A stretch of DNA of 64,000 nt from JADLHS01 sp049840435 (GTDB taxonomy: Bacteria > Verrucomicrobiota > Verrucomicrobiia > Limisphaerales > JADLHS01). The stretch covers positions 137,375 through 201,374 of the forward strand of contig JASGKY010000013.1 in the NCBI GenBank assembly GCA_049840435.1, written 5' to 3'. The notes beneath the pieces were generated by a model that searched no databases, was not told the DNA's origin, and saw only the letters and a list, made by a program, of their open reading frames with translations. The position numbers were made by a program, and so were the translations under genes. Below are positions 55,826-64,000 of this stretch, piece by piece. Positions within the stretch are counted from its first letter, which is position 1. Each line of letters begins with the position of its first letter.

Positions 55826-56557
55826 ATGAAAAATAAATTGGTCGCAGAATTTTTCGGCACGTTCTGGCTGGTCTTTGGCGGTTGTGGCAGCGCGGTGCTC
55901 GCCGCCAAGTTTATCGCCATGGAGGGAGCGACGCCGCTAAACCTTGGCATTGGATTGGTCGGGGTGTCGCTCGCGTTCGGGTTGACGGTGCTGACGATGG
56001 CTTACGCGATTGGTCACATCTCCGGCTGCCATCTGAATCCGGCGGTTTCTGTTGGCTTGTGCGTGGGCGGCAGGTTTCCCAAGGCGGAACTGCTGCCGTA
56101 CATCGTCGCGCAAGTGCTCGGCGGGGCGGCGGGCGCGGCGACCTTGTGGGTGATTGCCAGTGGGCAAGCCGGGTTTTCCACCGCTGGCGGTTTTGCCTCC
56201 AACGGTTACGGCGCGCATTCGCCCGGCCAGTATTCCGCTCTCGCAGCGTTCGTGGCGGAAGTGGTGCTGACGTTCTTCTTCCTGTTGATCATTCTCGGAG
56301 CGACTGACAAGCGCGCGCCGCAAGGATTCGCGCCCATCGCGATTGGCTTTGGGCTGACGCTCATCCATCTCATCGGCATTCCGGTGACAAATCTTTCTGT
56401 CAACCCAGCGCGCAGCACTGGCCCGGCGTTGTTTGTGGGCGGTTGGGCGTTGCAACAACTCTGGTTGTTCTGGGTGGCGCCGATCGTAGGCGCAGCGCTC
56501 GCCGGCGTGGTTTATCCATTCATGGCGGGAAAGCCTGCCAGCGAAGCCGGAAAATAA
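55826..56557 (+). CDS. aqpZ: Aquaporin Z-type water channel
   Basis: A 243-residue MIP-family channel with six membrane helices and both pore half-helices: GHISGCHLNPAVSVG and NLSVNPARSTGPALF (NPA and NPA). The R-S-T-G-P after the second NPA and the His in ALGLTLIHLIG-type helix 5 fit the narrow water-selective AqpZ class. The start at ATG 55826 places the first helix (LVAEFFGTFWLVFGGCGSAVLA) directly. It is convergent with the SNF2 gene, six bases apart. Confidence 0.94.
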   Translation: MKNKLVAEFFGTFWLVFGGCGSAVLAAKFIAMEGATPLNLGIGLVGVSLAFGLTVLTMAYAIGHISGCHLNPAVSVGLCVGGRFPKAELLPYIVAQVLGGAAGAATLWVIASGQAGFSTAGGFASNGYGAHSPGQYSALAAFVAEVVLTFFFLLIILGATDKRAPQGFAPIAIGFGLTLIHLIGIPVTNLSVNPARSTGPALFVGGWALQQLWLFWVAPIVGAALAGVVYPFMAGKPASEAGK

Positions 56558-56563
56558 TCGTGC

Positions 56564-59500
56564 CTAGCTCAGCAGTTCTTGGATTTCCTCCCAGCTTAGC
56601 GAGGCGGCGAATTCTTCCTCGCCGCCGATGGTCGCGGCGATCAGCTCACGCTTGCGGCTCTGGAGCGTCAGGATCTTTTCCTCGACCGTATCGCGCGTGA
56701 TGAGTTTATAGCTCGTCACGACTTTTGTTTGCCCGATGCGATGTGCGCGATCCGTCGCCTGATCCTCCACGGCTGGATTCCACCACGGATCGAAATGCAC
56801 TACGGTGTCCGCCCCGGTGAGATTGAGACCGACGCCACCCGCTTTGAGGCTGATGAGAAACACTGGGATGTTCGCATTGCTCTGGAATTTTTCCACAACC
56901 TTGGCTCGATCCGTGGTTGAGCCATCGAGATAACAATACTCAATGCCCTCCGCCATGAGGTGTTCCTTCAACAGCGTGAGCATTCCGACGAATTGGCTGA
57001 ACACCAACACGCGATGCCCGCCGTCGATTACCTCTTCCAACAACTCGCCGAACATCTCCAGCTTGCCGGAGGCGTTGGCTGGATTGACATCTTCCAGCTT
57101 TAGCAGTCGAAGATCGCAGCATACCTGTCGCAAGCGCAACAGCGCTGTCAGCACCACCATGCGACTCTTGGCCAGGCCTGCGCACCGACGGCATCGAGCA
57201 CTTCCTTGCGCGTCGCTTCAAGGAATTGTTGGTAAACACCGCGTTGCTCGGACGTGAGTTCGCAGAACGAAACCTGCTCCAGCTTCGCCGGCAGGTCTGC
57301 TGCCACGTCCCTCTTCAAACGTCGCAACAGGAACGGGCGCAAGCGTCGCGCCAACCGCGCCTGAGCCTCGACGTTCTTCTCCTTCACGATGGGCAGTTCG
57401 TAGCGTTCGCGAAAATCCTTCGCCGTGCCGAGGTAGCCGGGCATGAGGAAGTCGAAGATGGACCACAGATCGAGCACGGAATTTTCCAACGGCGTGCCAG
57501 TGAGCACCACGCGATGCTGTGACTTTACGGCTTTGACCGCCTGCGCGTTCTGCGTCTGGCGATTCTTGATGTGTTGCGCCTCGTCGAGGACTACGGTGTC
57601 GAACTCGATGTCGCGGTATTTCTCTGCATCGCGTCGGATCAACGCGTAACTCGTCACGACAATGTCGCTCGTGGAAATCTGCTCGAACCGCTTGTGCCGC
57701 TCCGGTCCGTGTAATGCCAGCACCTTCAGCTCTGGGGTAAACTTCTTGGCTTCTGCGACCCAGTTAAACACGAGGCTAGTAGGACAGACGATTAAGTGCG
57801 GCGCTTTGGTTGTCGGCCCTGATTGGCGTAGTGAGTTCAAAAACGCCAGCGCTTGCAGCGTTTTGCCCAATCCCATTTCATCCGCGAGAATGCCACCAAA
57901 GCCGTTCTCGCGCAGAAAACGCAACCAAGCGGCACCTTGCTTTTGATACGGCCGCAACACGTCTTCCAGCGAGCCGAGTGGGGGACATTCCAGTTTGGCT
58001 TCACCACTTTGCTTTGTTGCCCGGTCGCGCCAGGCAGTGGGGGCTTGGACCTTCCAATTGGAATGCTGGCGCAAGGTCGCTTCGAGAAAGCCTGCCTGCT
58101 GGCTGTTGATGCGATAGCCGTTAGCGTGCTGTTGCGGTGCACAATCGAGCAACACTTCCTGCAATTCCTCCACCGCGCCGGTGTCGATCACCGCCATCTT
58201 GCCATTCTTGAGTCGCGTGTGGCTTTGGCCGGACAACAACAATCGCTGGATGTCTGCAGCGGAGAATGTTTCGCCGTCAGTCGAAGAGAAGACCACGCCC
58301 AGATCAAACCACTGCACGCCCGACGACGTGATCTGAAACTGCGGTTCGACGCGCTCGATGTTTTTCAGCGTGCGGTTCTCCAACTGTTCATCGAGCGTCA
58401 CGCTCCATTCGCGCTGCAACTTCGTGAATTCGCGCGCGAAGAAATTCAGCACCGCGTTTTGTCCAGCGAGTTGCAGCTTGCCTTGGCTGTCCGGGCCGAT
58501 GAAGCCGCTGCGCTGTAAGCGAGTCAGCGCCGCGCGTTCTGCGGCAAAATCACGGGTTGAATAGCGCGTCGGCATGTCGGGATCAGGCAACCAGACGCTT
58601 TCGTTGGAGTCAGTCACGCCCACGGTCATAATGCGCGAACCGTAGGCGCACTGGAGCAGCGCGCCGAGTTGTGCCAGCCCACCGCGCAGGGAGAGCGCAA
58701 AGCGCGGCGCTTGGGGTTCGAGTGTGAAATCGTCGAGTTTGAAGTTTGCCTCCGTGGCACCCGTTGCTTGCAATTGCGGCCAGTGCTGGCTCAGGAACAT
58801 GGGCACTTGCGAGCGCGGTACGCGCACCGGTGCTTGCAAAACACTTTGCGCGCCGGGCGGTAACCCGAGCGGCTGCAACGTCTGCTTGTGCCAGACCCAA
58901 TCGCCGACGAACGCAAACGCCCCCGCTTTCTCTTTCAGCGTGAAGACGATTTCTCCATTTGCCTCCAGGGTGACGCGCAGTGGCAACTGAAACGGGGTTC
59001 GAGTCACCGTTACCGCGCTGGCTTTGCCGAGGGTGATGTTTTCATGTTCTGCGAGCAGCGGCAGCAGGGCGGCAAAATCCTTGGCCTCCAGTTGCAACAG
59101 CGCTGGCGTTTCCCCATCAGCCAGCGCTTCGAGCCGCTCGATGATGGCGTTTTCTTGCTCAGTGAACTTAAAGGCCCGGCCTTTGGGCAGCGCGTTCAGC
59201 GGACACCTCCCTCCGCCCCATTTTACTTCAAACACCACCATGACTTTGCCGCGGGCGATGGCTTGATCGAAGTTCGGCGGGAGGATGAGGAATAGTTCCG
59301 CAGGTTCGCCACCCGGAGCGCGGAGGAGCGAAGAGGCTTTCTTTGGTGGGGTGAGGCTGCTGCCGAGCCGGCTCGCGGGGACGCTCGCCCCACCAACGGC
59401 GCGCGTGGTCGTCGGAGTCGTGGTGGTCTTCGGCTTCTGTGATTCGATCCAATGCAAGGCTACCGCAACGCCATGCGCGCAAATCTTGCCCCACTCCCGC

Positions 59501-59718
59501 GCGTCGCGGCAGGTGCAGAGGTTCTCGATATCAATCTCGTTCTTGATGACCATTGAGGCGCGGAACGAAACGCCATCGTTCTGCACCACGCCGCGCAGCA
59601 AGGGCGGTTGCCAGAAGGAACTCAGCACCTGGCCGAGTTCGAGGTAGGCGCGGGCGCGCTTCACCACGTCCCAACCGGCGGCTTTCTGCAACAAGGCTTC
59701 TGTTAATTCTACGGACAT
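56564..59718 (-). CDS. SWIM zinc-finger SNF2-family helicase (one frameshift)
   Basis: About 1,051 residues once a missing G in CAGGGC near 57174-57180 is restored, joining VGAQ to GLAKSRMVVLTALLRLRQ. The order is a SWIM zinc motif near residues 55-75 (CTCRDAREWGKICAHGVAVALH) and a bacterial SNF2-associated region. The SNF2 N-lobe follows with GGILADEMGLGKTLQALAF, the DEAQ box VVLDEAQHIKN and LTGTPLENSVLDLWS, then the C-lobe with LVFSQFVGML, LISLKAGGVGLNLTGAD and DRAHRIGQT. It is a DNA-translocating ATPase, probably RapA/HepA-like in remodelling protein-nucleic acid complexes. A palindromic repeat is embedded at residues about 107-125. The start is ATG 59716-59718; a TTG three codons earlier is possible. 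Confidence 0.9.
59343..59396. repeat. Palindromic repeat inside the SNF2 gene
   Basis: Arms TTGGTGGGGTGAG (59343-59355) and CTCGCCCCACCAA (59384-59396) pair at 12 of 13 positions, with a GC-rich centre that itself contains GAGCCGGCTC. On the coding strand it reads GGASVPASRLGSSLTPP, a peptide that recurs wherever this repeat family is translated. It lies in the linker after the SWIM motif and keeps the frame. Confidence 0.75.
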
Positions 59719-59905
59719 TCTGTTCAATATGTGGGCGGGATGCTGGTGCGTTCAAGGACGCAGAAACCGCTGCGCCGGGGGATGGCTTCGGGCTGGGGCT
59801 TGATTTGCCGGTTGAAGCCGGACTAACGCATGTTATTATCGGCCCATCAATCAGAAGCACCGTTGGAGTTGCGGTGTTGTCAGAAGCCAACTCTCCAAAT
59901 CACCT

Positions 59906-62900
59906 ATGAAGCATCGTTGTGCTGTTACTCATCGGCTGCACTCATGTCCATTCGTCATTTTCTTGAGTGCGTTGTTCGTTGCGTGCGTCTCGTCCCCATC
60001 AGCGATCGCGGGGCTGAACACCGTCATCATCCTGCGGGGCAGCAGCCCCACGGGGCCGATCGATGGCTTCATCAGCACGAATGGCACTTTCGTGGTCGCG
60101 CGCAATTTTGGCTGCACCTCGAACGTGATCCGCAACACCGTCACCTTTACCGCTGCCGGCACTAGCGGCAATCCGACCGGGGTAAACTGGTCCACCGTCG
60201 CATCCACCGTGGATGCCAGCCTAGGCGGATATGCGGCGATTGACCCGCTCTTCTTTTGCGAGATCTGGGGCAACAACCCCGTGACGTTAACTTACACGAA
60301 TCTCGATTCGGCCCGAATTTATCTCGTGCAGATGCTGCATGGCGAACCTCGCTCTTGTTGTGCGGGCAGTTATTCGACCAATGTCTTTGTGACCTCCAGT
60401 GCCACCTTGCCCGTGCCGGTTTTCAGCTTCGGCAATTCTGTTGCGGGCGAGAATCCGCCCAACTACCTCGATCGCGCCATTGTGGAAGTCGCATTGACGG
60501 GCATCACCAATTTCACCTATCGGATGTATTCGGGTGATGGCCGGGGCGGCTCCATCGCGGGATTTCAAGTGCGCGACATCAGCGCACCGTTGGTCACGAC
60601 GTTGGCAGCCACCACGATCACCTCGAATGCGGCGGTGTTGAACGCCACAGTGGATCCGAATAGCACGGCGGCGAAGGCATATTTCCAATTCGGCACGACG
60701 ACCAACTACGGCAGTTTCACCACCACCAATAATCTCGTGGCCACGAATATCGCGCTCGCGGTCAGCAATTCCATCAGCGGGCTTGTGCCGGGCACGACGT
60801 ATCATTTTCGCGTCGTCGGTACCAGCAGTCTGGGAACTAACTACGGCTCCGATCTGACGTTCACCGCCAGTCCGCTGTTGCCGACCGTCATCACTTTGGC
60901 GGCGACCACCATCACGACCAACTCCGCCACGTTGAATGGCACAGTCAATCCCGGCAACGGCGTGACGGCGGCGTATTTCCAATACGGTCTGACGACCAAC
61001 TACGGCAGCTTTACCACAACGAATGTGCTGGCGGCGACCACTGCCACTCTGGCGTTGAGCAATGCCATCACAGGTTTAGCGCCGGATACCACGTATCAGT
61101 TTCGATTGGTCGCGAGTAACAGTTCCGGGCTCGTGCTGGGGACGAACTTGTCCTTCAAGACCGCCCGCCTTCCGCTCCTTGTAGTGACCAACACCGCTGA
61201 CAACGGTTCTGGTTCATTGCGCCAGGCCATTCTGGATTCCGTTTCCGGCGACACCCTCCGCTTTGATGCGAGCCTCTCGGGTTCATCCATCCTGCTCACC
61301 AATGGCCAACTACTCCTGACGAACAACCTCACCATTGATGCCTCGGCGTTGCCCGGCGGGATTCAGCTTAATGGCAATTCTGCTTCCAGGATTTTTCAGG
61401 TTGCGGGTGGCGCGACCGTGGTGCTCAACGCCCTCACGCTCACCAATGGATCGGTTGTCGGCAATGGCGGTGGCATCAACATTGCCAGCGGTGGCACCTT
61501 GACGCTCAACAACAGCACGATCGCAGGCTGCTTGGGTAACTACGGCGGCGGTATTTTCAATGGAGCCGCGTTGACGGTGAACAACTCCACCATCACGGGT
61601 TGTTCTGCCAACTACGAAGGCGGTGCGATTGCAAGTTCCAGTTTCTGCACTGTGAACGACTCCACATTCACTGGCTGTTCAGCGCCATTTTACCAAAGCG
61701 CGGGAATATCCACTTGGGGCGGGATGAGTCTCAATAACAGCATCGTCGCTGGAAATGCGCCCGGCAATATTTTTGGCGGGTATGGTGGAACGAACAACAT
61801 CACTAGCGGCGACCCTCAACTAGCTCCGCTGGGTAATTATGGTGGGCCCACCCCCACGATGCCGCCATTGCCCGGTTCACCCGCCGTTGATGCCGGCAAT
61901 GATTCCGCTACCAACACTGTGGCCACCGACCAGCGCGGTTATTCCAGAAAAGCTGGCGCGCATGTGGACATCGGCGCGGTGGAACTCCAGACCCCATCGC
62001 TGGTGGTCACGACGAATGCCGACACCGGCGCTGGCTTCCTGCGTCAACTCGTCAACCAAGCTGATATTGGCACCACAATTACCTTCGCCCCTGGCCTGGC
62101 CGGGCAGACCATTCTATTGACGAACGGCCAAATCGCATTGAACACAAAATTTCTCACGATTGATGGCACGGCCCTCACCAACGGCATCTCGATCAACGGC
62201 AATGCGGCTTCGCGCCTATTTGAAGTGAGCAGCAATGCGAGCGTGAGTTTGACCGCGTTGACGCTGACGAACGGATTGGATTTGAACGCGACCGCGCTGA
62301 CCGGTGGCGCTGCGGGTGGCGGCGGCGGTGGTGCTGTACAAATGGTGGCACGCTGACGCTGAACCAATGCAGCGTGACGGGTAACAAAGCAATCTTCGGT
62401 GGCGGCCTCCGCAATGAAGGCTCGTTGACCGTCAACCAAAGCACGGTGCGCCAGAATTCCGCCATCGGCAACAACGGCGGGGGAATTAACAACGCCGGCG
62501 CATTGGTCATGAACCAGAGCACCGTGGCAGGCAACACGGCCACCAATCTGGGCGGCGGCATTCGCAATACCAGCGCGGGCAGCTGCACTCACTCAATGCA
62601 CCGTGTCCGGCAACTCCGCGCCGCAAGGCGGCGGATTAAGCCACGCCAGCACCAGTGTCGCGAGTCTGGTCAATTGTACTTTCGCGAGCAACAGCGCCAC
62701 AAATATCCTGGGGGGCACGGTGCAGACATTGGGCGGCGCAATGACCGTCCTGGGGGCAGGCCAGCTATCACTTAAAAATTGCACCCTGGCTGGCGACATT
62801 GGCGCCACTGGCCGGCGGTGGTTTCTTCATTCAATCGCCCGGCAACATCAGCCCTTCAAAATGCCATCATTGCCGACAACTCGGCCGGCGTTGGCCCCGA

Positions 62901-64000
62901 CATATACGCTGCCGGCGGAACGCTGACCCGGGCCAACTTCAACCTGATTGGAAACAACACCACCGTGACCGGGGTCTTCCCCGCCGGCTATCCAAATGCG
63001 AATGGCGATTTTGCCGGTACATGTCGCCGCGCCGCTTGCAAGCGGGCTCGCGCCGCTCGGCAATTACGGCGGTGCGACTGAAACTATCCGCCGTTATCCG
63101 GTTCACCGACGATTGATAACGGCAGCGTGACTCCGTCACCAACACGATCACGGTGGACCAGCGCGGGCTGGCGCGGCTGGCGGGTTTTCCATGTGGATCT
63201 CGGCATCACAGAACTTACGGATTTGCAAGCGCGCCAGTCGTGGTGACTTCGGCTGCCTCCGTCCAGCGGCTCACCGTTGCCACTTTGAATGCCATGGTCA
63301 CGCCGAACAGTGCCGTGACGACCTGCATTATTTCCAATACGGCGGACTCAGCACCAACTACGGCGGCGTGACCGCGCCCGTGCTATTGAGCAGCGGCAGC
63401 ACCTCGGTGAGTTATGTGCTAACAACCTAGAAGCCCTCACCACTTATCATTTCCGCGCCGTGGCTTCCAACAGCTTTGGGATGGTTTTTGGCGCTGACCT
63501 GACATTTGTTACTGTCGTTCCCAATCCTGACGTCGTGCAAGAAGTGGATCCAGCGGATCGGTTGATCTTTCCCATCCGCACGAACGGCGTGCTCGTGGCC
63601 TCGGCTAGTTCGGCTCCCTCGCGACCGTGGTGCGCAACGGCGTGACCTTCCCGGCCCGGCCAGCATCAATGCAGATCGACCTGGCGCAGGCTGGGCCGCC
63701 GAGGGCGACGGCGACGTTCGGGAACTTCGGCAGCTTCCAGACATTTGGTCGCTTCTTTTTTTCGGAACTCTGGGGCGGCGAGCCGATCACGATCACTTGC
63801 AGTAATCTGAATCCGGCCCGGATTTATCTGGTGCAAGTGATGCATGGCGAACCACGTTCCTGCTGCGCCAGCACTTTTTTTAACAACTACTTTTTAACCT
63901 CCGCCAACGCGACGATTCCGGTGCCCACATTTATTTTTGGCAATGGAATCGCGCGGTGAGAATCCTCCCAACAACTTCGACCACGCCGTGGTTGGGAGTT
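59906..64000 (+). pseudogene. Secreted repeat protein, indel-riddled 3' part, continues past window
   Basis: The open frame from ATG 59906 to 62356 encodes about 816 residues. A signal peptide (FVIFLSALFVACVSSPSAIA) is followed by a beta-rich domain with two paired cysteines (ARIYLVQMLHGEPRSCCAGSY). Two fibronectin-like repeats come next (VTTLAATTITSNAAVLNATVDPN; TTYHFRVVGTSS), then a right-handed beta-helix with CSLREAxxxA-type openings (SGSLRQAILDS) and choice-of-anchor style repeats. After about 62340 the same domain types continue in changing frames (for example GTLTLNQCSVTGNKAIFGGG from 62352). A second copy of the N-terminal domain appears near 63620-64000 (ARIYLVQVMHGEPRSCCAS). Ten or so indels would be needed to open this stretch. 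Decay and poor sequence are both possible. Confidence 0.7.

Noticed and set aside
59836..59843. Perfect GCCGATAA on the minus strand, a sigma-28 -10 element upstream of the SNF2 gene
   Set aside because: No TAAA lies 15 bases upstream (the bases there read CGGT), so half a promoter by chance is more likely.

Overview
The window looks like a chromosomal segment of a free-living, moderately GC-rich, Gram-negative-type bacterium. I infer a member of the Verrucomicrobiota, near the Pedosphaera/Limisphaera group. The reasons are very large Thr/Asn-rich secreted repeat proteins, several families of interspersed palindromic repeats that also sit in frame inside genes, and a C30 carotenoid gene set of the kind known from Planctomycetes and relatives. 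No rRNA gene is present to prove the phylum, so this rests on family knowledge and not on a search.

Region by region. 1-3.1 kb: a divergent oxidative-stress pair, katG (cut by the left edge) and oxyR, with an OxyR operator over the oxyR start. 3.2-3.5 kb: the tmRNA gene ssrA. 3.6-6.5 kb: a large DUF2339 membrane protein. 6.8-17.0 kb: a giant secreted cadherin-like repeat protein with an 11-copy, 645-bp tandem array, a single-base frameshift and a candidate sigma-28 promoter, followed by a strong terminator. 17.1-18.9 kb: a SUMF1-domain protein, an SRPBCC protein and a small DUF2892 membrane protein.

18.9-29.8 kb is the most interesting block. A CarH/LitR-type B12-dependent light-sensing repressor is divergent from an operon of eight tightly packed or overlapping genes: a group-2 sigma-70 factor, CrtN-like desaturase, aldehyde dehydrogenase, CrtP-like oxidase, PlsC-type acyltransferase, CrtQ-like glycosyltransferase, a secreted thioredoxin-like protein and a photolyase. 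The order of chemistry fits a staphyloxanthin-like C30 carotenoid acid glycosyl ester. Two identical 17-bp repeats flank the divergent promoter region and are candidate CarH operators. The most economical reading is a light-switched photoprotection island: light inactivates the repressor, and the sigma factor, carotenoid enzymes and DNA photorepair enzyme are made together.

29.9-36.3 kb: two DUF3568 lipoproteins, then a leftward operon of TPR membrane protein, ECF sigma factor, small 71-residue protein, Ycf46-like AAA ATPase, TPR protein and PilT (frameshifted). 36.7-39.4 kb: a secreted GH25 muramidase fused to beta-helix-type repeats. 39.5-44.1 kb: ada, a sigma-54 activator (frameshifted), then osmC with a recognisable sigma-54 promoter and upstream activator repeats, and a GNAT acetyltransferase. 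44.4-50.3 kb: a secreted TPR protein (frameshifted), a DUF2007/zinc-ribbon protein, an AlkC-like HEAT protein, a DnaJ protein and a hybrid histidine kinase. 50.4-56.6 kb: a PL10 pectate lyase, a membrane pyrophosphatase, a class V aminotransferase and an aquaporin. 56.6-64 kb: a SWIM-SNF2 helicase (frameshifted) and a secreted repeat protein whose last 1.7 kb is riddled with indels.

Five otherwise intact genes each carry one single-base indel. Four of these are insertions, which suggests residual sequencing error more than gene decay. Positions were read by eye, and family names come from recognised motifs without database searches.
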